NCBI RefSeq assembly: GCF_000236805.1 | Contig: NZ_AGFX01000041.1 | Location: forward strand, 186,001 to 250,000 | Direction of reading: 5' to 3' | From: Paenibacillus peoriae KCTC 3763 | GTDB taxonomy: Bacteria > Bacillota > Bacilli > Paenibacillales > Paenibacillaceae | DNA: 64,000 bases | In this document: in pieces, positions 1 through 7,936 of the stretch | Numbering within the stretch: position 1 is the stretch's first letter | Layout: the number at the start of each line of letters is the position of its first letter | Program-made: the position numbers and the translations under genes | The notes under the pieces: generated by a model | Databases searched by the model: none | What the model saw: only the letters and a program-made list of their open reading frames with translations | Told to the model about the DNA's origin: nothing

Positions 1-146
1 TCGGCCCGGCCACCCGCCTTTACATCATAAGGATGAAGGTGAAGCCGCTCGAGCTCTTGTACCAGTAGCCGATACAGCCTTGGCTCCACGGATTGAAGCG
101 GTTTGTCGGGAAGCATCGCCGCCAGTGTATAGGTCTCATTTTTCAT
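1..146 (-). CDS. Unrecognised protein, N-terminal 48 residues only (runs off left edge)
   Basis: An open frame begins at an ATG (complement of 144-146), 8 nt after a GGAGGG Shine-Dalgarno sequence, and leaves the window still open. It starts 11 nt inside the end of the hemerythrin gene, so the two are probably translationally coupled. The visible residues, MKNETYTLAAMLPDKPLQSV onward, show no signal peptide or membrane segment and match no family I recognise. Its position as third gene after narK suggests a role linked to nitrate or nitric-oxide respiration, for example a cytosolic sensor, but that is context only. Confidence 0.6.
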   Translation of the reverse strand, partial: MKNETYTLAAMLPDKPLQSVEPRLYRLLVQELERLHLHPYDVKAGGRA

Positions 147-576
147 GAAGCAGTCCCTCCACTTCTTTTTCCAGCATGTTCATTTCATCCCGGTTATGCA
201 GTTCATCAACGACAATCAAGGCTTGAAAACGGGCAAGAAGCTCGCCCCCCACCTTGCCCTGCGCCAGCAGTTCCTTAATCTCAGCGACAATTTCCCGCAT
301 TAATTGATGATCGCGAGTCAGGGAAATAATGACGTTCTTCAACTCCGGCTTGATGCCCACAGCTTCTACATATAATCCTTCCTCTTCGCTGGCTGCATGC
401 TGGAGCGTACGCCCCTCCCAATGCTCTACCGTGATGTAGGCGATTTCCTCCGCCTTGTCCAATTCGCCTTTTTTTATACTTCTGTCCAACAGCTCGGTAA
501 GCTCTCTCGCTTCGCCTAAGGCCGCCTCATGAATCATCGAATGACTGTGCACATGTCTCAGTGCGGGTCCTGACAT
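136..576 (-). CDS. Hemerythrin-like (HHE) domain protein
   Basis: This 146-residue soluble protein is all helical in character. Histidines at 16, 52, 60, 90 and 127 and the acidic run at 64-66 sit at the spacing of a four-helix hemerythrin domain that binds a di-iron centre. Such proteins bind O2 or NO or take part in iron-sulfur repair; which applies here cannot be read from sequence. A strong AAGGAGG site precedes the ATG. The gene starts inside the last 19 nt of narK and overlaps the next gene, so all three are probably one transcript. The link to a nitrate transporter favours a role in NO or low-oxygen stress (inference). Confidence 0.8.
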   Translation of the reverse strand: MSGPALRHVHSHSMIHEAALGEARELTELLDRSIKKGELDKAEEIAYITVEHWEGRTLQHAASEEEGLYVEAVGIKPELKNVIISLTRDHQLMREIVAEIKELLAQGKVGGELLARFQALIVVDELHNRDEMNMLEKEVEGLLHEK

Positions 577-2147
577 GAATCCCCCGCCTCCTTTCTTGTT
601 GCTTTTTTTGAGAATTGATTTTCCGCCAGCCTGTCGCCTTTACCCTCCCCGATTACGGAGTCAGCCTGCGAAAGGTCGCTGAATATAGCCACATAATGAG
701 TGACATTCTGCTCGTTCGTGATCGCCGTTACGGAGAGCCACTCCCGAAAAACCTCCCCGCTTGCCTTGCGGTTGACGATCTCTCCCTGCCATTTTCCAGT
801 AGTCAACAAAGTGTCCCAAAAGGCATTATAAAAAGAGCGATCATGGAAGCCGGAGCTGAGTATATTGGGAGTTTTGCCGATCACTGCTTCTTTCGAATAG
901 CCGGTGACCTCGGTGAAGGCGGCATTTACGGTATGGATCACGCCCTTGGCATCAGTGACCATCACGGCATCGGCTGTGGACTTGATAATATTCGACGCAA
1001 ACTCCAGCTTGTTGTTGAAAAATACCCACAGAACAAGGATCAGGCTGGCCAGCGAAGCCTCGGACAAGGCCATAAAGCCGATTGCATAGTGGCCTGTCCA
1101 CCCAAACAACAGGGTAAGCAGCAGTGGAGGAAAAAAACCGCCCAAACCGCCCGCAGCAGAGACGATCCCGCTGGCGATGCCCCCCTGCTTGGAAAAGTAA
1201 AGCGGGACCAGTTTGAACACCGCGCCATTCCCGATACCAGCACACACGGCGACCATCAAACAGCCCAACGTAAAAAGAGGCATGGTCAATCCGAAAGAGA
1301 GCAAAACTCCTGACAGGGTTAGTCCGGAAAACACAAACATAAGAACTACAAAGGGGTTAGACTTGTCCGACAGTATCCCGCCTACTGGACGGAGAAGAGT
1401 AGCCAGGGCGATAAAACCCGCCGTCCTGAGTCCGGCATCCACCTTGCTTAATTCAAAATAGCTGGCCAGAAAACCGGGAAGATAGATTGTAAAAGCTACG
1501 AAGGAACCGAAGGTGATGAAGTAAAAAATGCTGAAAAACCACAGCTTTTCGTTGCGATAAACCTGCTTGAGCTGATCCTTCCAGGAGCCTCGTACTCGTT
1601 CTTCGTGCTTATCGCCCAAAAACAGATTCAGCAGAGCAAAAAGGACGAGCAGAATCAAAAAAAGCTGAAGGGCTCTTGACCAGCCAATCGCATCAGCCAC
1701 CCATGGTGCGCCGAAGGTAGAGATGGCCGTACCCAGGTTCCCGATCCCGTATATCCCGTTGATGGTGCCCTGCTTTTCTTTGGGATAATATTTGGGCAGT
1801 GAAGTCACACCGACCGAGAACGTAGCTCCGCCTATCCCAAGAAAGAAGCCCCCGATCGCCAAATCCAGAAAAGTATTAGCCTGGCTCAAGTAGTAGACAG
1901 GAGCGAGTAGAATAAAGAAGCTGACCGTATTCATCAACCTTGCCCCGAAACGGTTGGTCAGTATCCCCGCCGGAATTCGCAGCAAAGAGCCCAAGATTAC
2001 CGGGATCGCGGTGGACCACGCTCTTTGTCCCGGCGTCAGCGGAATATCCTGACTTATGTAAGAAATCAGGGAAGAGATCAAGACCCAGGCCATAAAGGAA
2101 ACAACCAGACTTAAGGTTTGCAATGGCAGCTGAATTTTTTTAACCAT
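558..2147 (-). CDS. narK: NarK-type nitrate/nitrite transporter fused to a C-terminal PAS domain
   Basis: The protein has 529 residues. Residues 1-377 are a 12-helix major facilitator of the nitrate/nitrite porter family, with glycine-rich helices such as the FFLGIGGATFSVG region and its repeat AVCAGIGNGAVFKL. Residues about 380-492 form a PAS domain of the kind often attached to diguanylate cyclases or kinases (TDAKG near 398, a GKTPNILSSG motif near 425). About 35 polar residues follow, with no kinase or GGDEF domain. Ordinary NarK proteins end after the transporter, so the fusion is unusual. An AAAGGGGAG site precedes the ATG. It leads a run with a hemerythrin gene, consistent with anaerobic nitrate respiration. 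Confidence 0.85.
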   Translation of the reverse strand: MVKKIQLPLQTLSLVVSFMAWVLISSLISYISQDIPLTPGQRAWSTAIPVILGSLLRIPAGILTNRFGARLMNTVSFFILLAPVYYLSQANTFLDLAIGGFFLGIGGATFSVGVTSLPKYYPKEKQGTINGIYGIGNLGTAISTFGAPWVADAIGWSRALQLFLILLVLFALLNLFLGDKHEERVRGSWKDQLKQVYRNEKLWFFSIFYFITFGSFVAFTIYLPGFLASYFELSKVDAGLRTAGFIALATLLRPVGGILSDKSNPFVVLMFVFSGLTLSGVLLSFGLTMPLFTLGCLMVAVCAGIGNGAVFKLVPLYFSKQGGIASGIVSAAGGLGGFFPPLLLTLLFGWTGHYAIGFMALSEASLASLILVLWVFFNNKLEFASNIIKSTADAVMVTDAKGVIHTVNAAFTEVTGYSKEAVIGKTPNILSSGFHDRSFYNAFWDTLLTTGKWQGEIVNRKASGEVFREWLSVTAITNEQNVTHYVAIFSDLSQADSVIGEGKGDRLAENQFSKKATRKEAGDSCQDPH

Positions 2148-2307
2148 TTATAGCTCCCCTTTGGAGATTATTCTCATCACATACATAGGATATAGTACCC
2201 ACTTTTGACAAAATACTAGCCTTTCAAACATGCGATGCAACGTGGAAAAATATTTTCGGAAGATGTTGTTGCTGCCGAGCATAAATCAGGTCAACTTTTT
2301 CGGAGAC

Positions 2308-2349
2308 AAAAAAAGGACTATTATGTCAGAATCTGAACATAATAGTCCC
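2308..2349 (-). terminator. Rho-independent terminator after the lpd remnant
   Basis: GGACTATTATG and CATAATAGTCC arms with TCAGA/TCTGA inside form a long hairpin. Read on the minus strand it is followed by seven T residues. It lies downstream of the broken lpd end and is probably that gene's original terminator. Confidence 0.75.
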
Positions 2350-2429
2350 GTTTTATAGCATATTCAAACTATAACCCATTATAGTTGATAATTATTCTCA
2401 CAGGCATGAAGTGATTTCGTAAGGAATCT

Positions 2430-2566
2430 CTACTTTGTACTACCCATCTTTCGGACCGCGTTCTCCGCAGCTCCATGATTACTTCTCCCAGTGTGGGATG
2501 GGGATGAATGGTTAGAGCCAAGTCTTCTACGGTTGCGCCCATCTCGATAGCCAGAGCAAGCTCCGA
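2430..2566 (-). pseudogene. lpdA: C-terminal fragment of dihydrolipoyl dehydrogenase, frameshifted
   Basis: Translation from about 2566 downward gives [16 protein letters not shown] followed by [15 protein letters not shown], the well-known C-terminal end of the E3 component of 2-oxo-acid dehydrogenases, where HPHPTLGE carries the catalytic His. After ATGGAG one base appears lost (near 2469-2473). Shifting frame there restores [12 protein letters not shown] and a TAG at 2430-2432, a plausible natural end. The other ~90% of the enzyme is missing: upstream sequence is a tetR fragment on the other strand. The frame is therefore a truncated, frameshifted remnant that cannot be catalytic. The following terminator is still intact. 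Confidence 0.75.
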
Positions 2567-2579
2567 AGAGGCTGTTGAC

Positions 2580-2912
2580 CAGGAAAAGCAAGATCCCAAA
2601 ATCAATGTTGTCATAGACTACTATTTAAGCACCCATCACCGTGATCAAACTGAAATTGGCTGTATTATTCCTGCCCTTTCCGTAGAAATAGCCCGTTCTT
2701 CCGAAGAAATCCGGCAGATATTCACGCAGGAGTTGGAACGAATGATTACGTTTATCTCCAATTTGGCGGAACTGGATCTGTCAAAGGGTCGCGCATTGTT
2801 CAGCAGTATGGTCGGCTCTCTTGTGCTTGCACGTTCTGTTAATGATCCTGAATTGAACGATAGCCTTCTCTCGGCAGGCAAACAACACACCAAAGCGCTG
2901 GTTAATGCCTGA
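2580..2912 (+). pseudogene. TetR-family regulator, C-terminal ligand domain only
   Basis: From about 2592 the plus strand encodes [20 protein letters not shown], then a PALSVEIARSSEEIRQIF helix and a MVGSLVLARSVNDPELNDSL ending, which resembles the C-terminal half of TetR-family repressors. The N-terminal helix-turn-helix is absent. The sequence before it is the antisense of an lpd fragment, and no start codon with a Shine-Dalgarno sequence is seen. An in-frame ATG at 2508 lies within the lpd remnant and gives a nonsense N-terminus. The remaining half reads open to its stop at 2910-2912, so the truncation may be recent. It cannot bind DNA as a normal TetR protein. Confidence 0.65.
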
Positions 2913-2930
2913 ACATATTTTAGGTACACA

Positions 2931-2977
2931 AAAAAGCCGCTAAACACCAATCATTCCTTGGTATTTAACGGCTTTTT
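2931..2977. terminator. Bidirectional terminator between the tetR remnant and the radical SAM gene
   Basis: A 15-bp stem with a few wobble pairs (GCCGCTAAACACCAA with TTGGTATTTAACGGC) is flanked by an A run on the left and a T run on the right, so it can end transcripts from both sides. Confidence 0.8.
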
Positions 2978-3049
2978 CCTATGGGTCTAAGCTCAAAACG
3001 GGGATAGCGATTTGTCAGAGATTCGAGGCCTGCACTCGCCAAATGTCTA

Positions 3050-3928
3050 TTATGTTCCAAATCGTTGACGGTATCCGCACTTCCGGCACAGCTCTTCTAC
3101 CGCTTCTCTCCTGGAAAACCCGTAATACAAACGGTTTGCACGCTCCCCTTCCACAATATCGGTAAAAGATTGCTCGTGCACATTCCCCAAATTAATAACG
3201 CCTTCGCCATCAAGACAGCATGGGACAACCGTTCCATCCACTAATACCGCCGCTTGGCTGCGAAGCGCATGGCAAAAGCCTTTGCCATCATCCTCCGGGG
3301 CACTCAGGCTGGGCCATTCAAATTCGTGATCCTGATTCAAATAAATATTGGGGGCAATTTTAATCCCGCTCCCAGGTACCACCTTTTCCTCAATCCGGTA
3401 ATCCAGCCCAAACTCCTGCTCCAGCTGCTCAAGTGTCGCCCGGTTGCGCTGACGCTCCACATTGGTTAAATTATCCGGCGTCAGGTTCCAGAGACGGAAC
3501 GAAATAATGATATTATGCTTCACAGCCTCTCTGACAAACGTGAAAATATGAGCCAAATATCCTTCCCGGTCCACGGAGCCTTCATGCCCGTCAAAGCTGT
3601 GAAGAGAAAAGTTCATCTGCCGCAGCGCCGGTTGCCCAAGCAGCTTATGTCCGGTCTTGGGCAGCAAAGTACCATTGGTCGTAATATTGACCTTTAAGCC
3701 TTTCTCATGAGCGCTTTCCAACAAAAGATCAATTTTCGGATGAAGCAGCGGCTCTCCTTTGACATGCAGATAAATGTAATCTGTATGCGGCTTGACCTGG
3801 TCAAGCACGTTCCGAAAGACTTCCGGATCAATAAACTTTTTGACACGCTGTGTCTGAGGGCAAAAGCTGCATGCGAGATTGCAGATGCTTGTGATCTCAA
3901 TGTATACCTTTTTAAAATTTTTCAACAT
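3050..3928 (-). CDS. Radical SAM/SPASM domain protein, substrate unknown
   Basis: This 292-residue protein has the CxxxCxxC cluster motif at C16, C20 and C23 that binds the [4Fe-4S] cluster used to cleave S-adenosylmethionine, and a GEP motif near residue 58. The C-terminal part has further cysteines (C219, C237, C238, C281, C284) as in SPASM domains that hold auxiliary iron-sulfur clusters. Relatives mature peptides, quinone cofactors or enzymes, or are uncharacterised. I see no small precursor peptide, exporter or protease next to it, so the substrate is open. It is a single-gene unit, with terminators on the downstream side and a divergent MerR operon on the other. Confidence 0.85.
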   Translation of the reverse strand: MLKNFKKVYIEITSICNLACSFCPQTQRVKKFIDPEVFRNVLDQVKPHTDYIYLHVKGEPLLHPKIDLLLESAHEKGLKVNITTNGTLLPKTGHKLLGQPALRQMNFSLHSFDGHEGSVDREGYLAHIFTFVREAVKHNIIISFRLWNLTPDNLTNVERQRNRATLEQLEQEFGLDYRIEEKVVPGSGIKIAPNIYLNQDHEFEWPSLSAPEDDGKGFCHALRSQAAVLVDGTVVPCCLDGEGVINLGNVHEQSFTDIVEGERANRLYYGFSRREAVEELCRKCGYRQRFGT

Positions 3929-4065
3929 GATTTCCCCATTCTAACCTTCATCCTGAACATCTTGTTATGCTCATTAATCCAAGTCCTATGATTATAACGG
4001 GTTATCACGAACAGGTAAATCATTTATGCTCGTTCACCAATAACTTTGCTGTGCTCAATATGCTG

Positions 4066-4096
4066 TTGACCTTAGGTCTGACCTAAGGTTTATAGT
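4066..4096 (+). promoter_or_regulatory. MerR-type promoter with operator in a 19-bp spacer
   Basis: TTGACC (4066-4071) and TATAGT (4091-4096) are separated by exactly 19 bp rather than 17. A perfect inverted repeat, ACCTTAGGTC-T-GACCTAAGGT (4069-4089), fills the spacer. This is the hallmark of promoters that a MerR-family activator untwists on ligand binding. It faces the merR gene that starts at 4132, implying autoregulation. Confidence 0.9.
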
Positions 4097-4131
4097 GGAA
4101 TTATTCAACTACATAGTAAGGAGTCCTGTCA

Positions 4132-4896
4132 TTGAATAAACACATTACGATTAGCCAGCTTTCACAGCTTATGAATGTATCTGTACATCAACTGCGATAT
4201 TTTGAAGAAAAGGGAATCCTGTACCCGTCATACACAGAAAAAAATCAATATCGAATGTACGGACTTCATGAAATTTATCAGCTTTCCCATATTTTATTGC
4301 TGCGTAAATTAAATATCCCTGTCGGACAGATTGAAGAATGCCTGACTTCGTACACTGCCGATGATTACAACCAGCTTTTAGAGAATTCGTTGCAGAGGGT
4401 ACAGGATGAAATAGCTAACTTGAAGCTGCTCGAACAATTTATTCACAAGGTGCTAAAAGAACATCATAACCTCACCCAGCAGGACAATGAATATCAGATC
4501 AGGCTGTTAGGCACCCGACATTTAAAGCTGTGGTTTGCATTTGAAAATGATCAAGAGCTCACTGCCAGGGATCTATTCGAACAACGGCCTACCCCGCCTC
4601 AATTATTCGAAAATGATCTGCATTATCTATCTGATTCTGGACAGGTGAAGCTATGTTATGAAACGACAGAAATGACAGATGCGGCTGACTATATTCTGGA
4701 AGAAGGCAGCTATCTTTACAAGCATTTTTCCGTCACTGAAGACGACGAGATTGAGTATGAAATCCAACAACTGGAGCGCTATGCGGCTGAGCAACAATAT
4801 GAATGCCTCAGCAAAACCATTTTAGTAGAAAAATCCTACCTTTCCTTGTTTGACAACAACAAGCTGCAATATGAGATTCAAGTCAAAGTAAAATAA
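4132..4896 (+). CDS. MerR-family transcriptional regulator with C-terminal effector domain
   Basis: The 254-residue protein begins with a winged helix-turn-helix (ITISQLSQLMNVSVHQLRYF, then EEKGILYPS) typical of MerR. A coiled-coil dimerisation helix follows at about residues 75-115, and residues ~130-254 resemble a BmrR/GyrI-like ligand pocket. No cysteine set for metal binding is seen, so an organic ligand is more likely. The start is TTG at 4132, 9 nt after TAAGGAG. It is the first gene of an operon with an acetyltransferase and a hydrolase, and its own 19-bp-spacer promoter lies just upstream. A drug or toxin responsive switch is the likely role (inference). Confidence 0.88.
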   Translation: MNKHITISQLSQLMNVSVHQLRYFEEKGILYPSYTEKNQYRMYGLHEIYQLSHILLLRKLNIPVGQIEECLTSYTADDYNQLLENSLQRVQDEIANLKLLEQFIHKVLKEHHNLTQQDNEYQIRLLGTRHLKLWFAFENDQELTARDLFEQRPTPPQLFENDLHYLSDSGQVKLCYETTEMTDAADYILEEGSYLYKHFSVTEDDEIEYEIQQLERYAAEQQYECLSKTILVEKSYLSLFDNNKLQYEIQVKVK

Positions 4897-4923
4897 ACTT
4901 CTTGGAGTTCGGGAGGCCGTTAC

Positions 4924-5580
4924 ATGAATCCAGAATCAATTGACATTGTTCCTTATCAAAAGAAAGACTATGAAGCTGTATGTAAGCTCTTAGTGGAATC
5001 ATTTAAAGCGAAATTTCAAGCTCTTGTTACACTGGAGGATCAGGATATACAGCAGTTACTTATGAAGGTCTGGATTCCAGGCCCTGATCCTTCAACGATG
5101 AAGCAATTTGTAGTTAAAGAGAATGAGGAAGTGGTCGGTGTCCTCTGCCTCAAATGGAAAGCACGCTCCTCTTTGCTCCCTACAACCGAAAAATCCATTT
5201 CCTGGACTCCGCTCATAAAACAGTTTGGCTGCTTCAATGTATTTAAATTTTTGACAGGTATGCATACGCTGGATTATAAACCTGCCGCAGATGAGTATTA
5301 CATTGATCATTTGGCCATTCGCTCAAGCCATCGTAATCAGGGGATAGGACGACGTTTTCTAGCTTTTGCACAGCAATTTACGATTGATTCCGGCTTCCAT
5401 CTGTTAACGCTTCATGTAGCGAACAAGAACCAGGGGGCTATAAATTTGTATCACAAATTAGCGTTTGAAATAGAACAATCCAAATACAATTATTTGCGGC
5501 ATTTTTGGTTTAAGGAGCCTGTATGGCATCTGATGAGCTGGAAAGGAACGAAACTGCCTTCAAGGAGAGAGCATCATTGA
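4924..5580 (+). CDS. GNAT-family N-acetyltransferase
   Basis: The 218-residue protein has the GNAT fold. Motif A (YYIDHLAIRSSHRNQGIGRR, about residues 122-141) carries the R/Q-x-x-G-x-G/A pyrophosphate loop that binds acetyl-CoA. It is followed by the NQGAINLYHKLAFE block that usually closes the domain. The substrate is not readable; small amines, antibiotics or protein N-termini are all possible. It lies 27 nt after merR with a GGGAGG site, and its end overlaps the start of the hydrolase gene by 58 nt. It is therefore almost certainly controlled by the MerR protein. Confidence 0.85.
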   Translation: MNPESIDIVPYQKKDYEAVCKLLVESFKAKFQALVTLEDQDIQQLLMKVWIPGPDPSTMKQFVVKENEEVVGVLCLKWKARSSLLPTTEKSISWTPLIKQFGCFNVFKFLTGMHTLDYKPAADEYYIDHLAIRSSHRNQGIGRRFLAFAQQFTIDSGFHLLTLHVANKNQGAINLYHKLAFEIEQSKYNYLRHFWFKEPVWHLMSWKGTKLPSRREHH

Positions 5581-6581
5581 AAAAAGCATTTAAGCTTACC
5601 CTTGGTATTACAGCAGGCTTGGCCGTTGCCTTAATATTGCTTGTTCTATATCAAAATTCCTACAAGATGACGGAAGAAAAAATACAAATTTCGACGCCCA
5701 AAGGGGTTTTAACGGGTACATTAGCTTTGCCTAAGGACTACTCAGGAAAGGTTGGATTGGTTGTTTTTGTTCATGGGGATGGTCCCATCAATGACACATA
5801 TGATGATGGCTACAAACCACTGTGGGAAAGGTTCGCTTCCAAGGGGTATGCCTCCTTGTCACTGAATAAGCCCGGTATTAACGGCGCTCCTGGCAATTGG
5901 CTGGATCAAAGCATGGAGGATCGTGCACAGGAGATCAAATATGCAATAGACTGGGCGAGAAGCTTGCCGATGATCGATAAGCAAAAAATTGGCCTATGGG
6001 GAGCCAGTCAAGCAGGATGGGTCATTCCGAAGATCGTTAAAGAGGAGCACAATATTGCTTTTAGCATCCTTGTATCGCCCGCCGTGAACTGGATTACACA
6101 AGGGCAATTTAATACCAGAACAGAGATGGAACAAGCAGGGGCTACTCCGCAGGAAATTACAAAGAGATTGGACTACAATCAACAGATTTTGCAATTACTG
6201 AAAAAACAAGCTTCTTACGAGGAATACCTGAAAATAGCTGACCCCAACAATTTAATTTCCAGAGAAAGATGGTGTTTTATAGGCAAAAATTTCAGGTCCG
6301 ATTCTACTGCGGAATTAGGGGATTTCAATTCTCCGGTACTCCTGGTTCTGGCTGGAAAGGATATTAATGTTGATGTAAAGGATACCGAGCGCGTATATCG
6401 CCAGAAGGTGCCTTCAAAGTTGCTGTCCGTCATCCATTTACCTGAAGCCGACCATTCCATGATGAATGAACAAATCGCACATTCCAAATCTCTAACCTTT
6501 TTAACAGCCATATTTGCCCCCAGAAAATTGGTGAATGATGAGTATCTAAAAATTCTCGCCAATTTTGTCAGTCAACGTTAG
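5523..6581 (+). CDS. Membrane-anchored alpha/beta hydrolase
   Basis: The 352-residue protein has a charged N-terminus, one membrane segment at about residues 24-44 (LTLGITAGLAVALILLVLY), then an alpha/beta hydrolase domain facing outside. It shows the oxyanion region VFVHGDGP near residue 86, the nucleophile elbow GASQAGW near 159-165, an acid candidate in LAGKDINVD and the catalytic His in EADHSMM. Such enzymes hydrolyse esters or related bonds; the family also contains dienelactone hydrolases and acyl-aminoacyl peptidases. An AAGGAG site 5 nt before the ATG supports the overlapping start within the acetyltransferase gene. It is the third gene of the MerR-controlled operon. Confidence 0.85.
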   Translation: MASDELERNETAFKERASLKKAFKLTLGITAGLAVALILLVLYQNSYKMTEEKIQISTPKGVLTGTLALPKDYSGKVGLVVFVHGDGPINDTYDDGYKPLWERFASKGYASLSLNKPGINGAPGNWLDQSMEDRAQEIKYAIDWARSLPMIDKQKIGLWGASQAGWVIPKIVKEEHNIAFSILVSPAVNWITQGQFNTRTEMEQAGATPQEITKRLDYNQQILQLLKKQASYEEYLKIADPNNLISRERWCFIGKNFRSDSTAELGDFNSPVLLVLAGKDINVDVKDTERVYRQKVPSKLLSVIHLPEADHSMMNEQIAHSKSLTFLTAIFAPRKLVNDEYLKILANFVSQR

Positions 6582-6615
6582 CACGATTATGTCCATTCGA
6601 CAAAAGGTAAAATAA

Positions 6616-6670
6616 CATAATCCACATGGGCACTCCCGCATTTTCTCTCAGGGCGACACATGTGGATTAT
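6616..6670. terminator. Weak hairpin between convergent genes
   Basis: Arms ATAATCCACATG and CATGTGGATTAT pair perfectly over 12 bp, but the loop is about 30 nt and T runs are poor. It sits between the convergent hydrolase and Kelch genes and may end both transcripts. Confidence 0.45.
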
Positions 6671-6706
6671 TGTTATGAATACCAAAGGGCTAACAGAAAT
6701 TTGATT

Positions 6707-7936
6707 TTATCTTGAGTATTCACTTACCTCAAATGTTAGGATACGATCGTACAGCATGTAGTCCTTTCGGGTGCTAAATGGGCCTTTGTTGTTATCGTGC
6801 TTATCGATCGCGTATGAAGCCGAGCCTGTTCCAGCCTGCTTACCCTCATACCATGAAATGAAGTCATTAACTTCTTTCATGCTTAAGTCAAATTCCTTCT
6901 CCATACCAGTTGTCATGGTGACTACCAGAATGGCGCGATCTCCCACCGGATTATCGGGTTGAGAGGTGCCTGGATCTCCTGGTTGACTCGGAGAGGCTCC
7001 GTTATCGCCAGGCATATATTTCTCAAAAACTGAATAGTAATTGGAGCTATTGGATCCGCCTGCAACATATATCGCATTATTCAAGCTCACTGCCGACAAA
7101 AGCCCCCTTGCAGTTGGCATGCTAGGTACAGTAGCCCAAGTGTCTGTCTTGGGATTGTATTTTTCAACTTCATCTGTTGCCGGTCCGCTTATTTTTTCAG
7201 CTGCAGTATTACCTCCAATAACATATATTTCATTGTTTAACACTGCAGCTGTCAGCCCATGACGTGGTGTGGACATCGGTGACTTTGTTGCCCACTTATT
7301 CGTTTGCGGGTCATATTCTTCAATGGAAGAGAGTAAGCCTTTTGAATCATTAGCACCACCAATCACGTACACCTTTCCATCCACTAAAGCAGATGTGGTA
7401 TATCTGCGCGGAGTCGATAAACTAGCCTTTGCAGTCCAGGTGTCGGTACTTGGATCATATTCGTAAACATCTGCTGATGCATTGTTATACATATTGAATC
7501 CACCAATTACAAGCAGCTTTCCATTTACAAATTGAGCAGCATAACCAGCCAAATCTTTAGGGAACGATTCTCCTTGTTTCCATTCATTTGTCACTGTATC
7601 GTAAATATCTAATCTTCTGTTTATAGGCTCGCCACCTGTAATATATATCTTTCCATCATATACAGCAGCGCTTACCGTTCCTCTTACTGTTGGCAGTTTC
7701 CCTTTTTGCGTCCATGTTTTAGTTTCAGGATCATAAACATCAATTGTGTCATAGAATTTATTCTGATCATGTCCCCCTATTGAATATATCTTTCCATTAA
7801 CAGTTACCAGGCTTACCCTGTCGATTTTTTTCGTTAAATTGGTCTCGCTTGTCCAACTAGTTTGGTCAGCAAATATCTGTGTTTCTGTTGAGAAAAAAGC
7901 TAAAAGAATTGTGAAAAATATAAGAATTCGTTTCAA
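6707..7936 (-). CDS. Secreted Kelch-repeat protein
   Basis: The 409-residue protein begins with a signal peptide (about residues 1-23). At least six Kelch repeats follow, with the recurring pattern KIYxxGG then VYDPxTxxW, and would fold into a beta-propeller at residues ~30-310. A Pro/Gly/Ser linker (near 312-330) leads to a C-terminal domain of about 75 residues (ILVVTMTTGMEKEFDLS, ending in ILTFEVSEYSR) that I recall from other Paenibacillus exported proteins. The start is TTG after GGGGAG. No enzyme residues are evident; a surface binding or carbohydrate-related role is a guess. It is a single-gene unit. Confidence 0.85.
   Translation of the reverse strand: MKRILIFFTILLAFFSTETQIFADQTSWTSETNLTKKIDRVSLVTVNGKIYSIGGHDQNKFYDTIDVYDPETKTWTQKGKLPTVRGTVSAAVYDGKIYITGGEPINRRLDIYDTVTNEWKQGESFPKDLAGYAAQFVNGKLLVIGGFNMYNNASADVYEYDPSTDTWTAKASLSTPRRYTTSALVDGKVYVIGGANDSKGLLSSIEEYDPQTNKWATKSPMSTPRHGLTAAVLNNEIYVIGGNTAAEKISGPATDEVEKYNPKTDTWATVPSMPTARGLLSAVSLNNAIYVAGGSNSSNYYSVFEKYMPGDNGASPSQPGDPGTSQPDNPVGDRAILVVTMTTGMEKEFDLSMKEVNDFISWYEGKQAGTGSASYAIDKHDNNKGPFSTRKDYMLYDRILTFEVSEYSR

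Noticed and set aside
615-1313. 232-codon open frame antisense to narK
   Set aside because: Lies wholly within narK, has no ribosome site and a basic, low-complexity composition; a shadow frame of the real gene.
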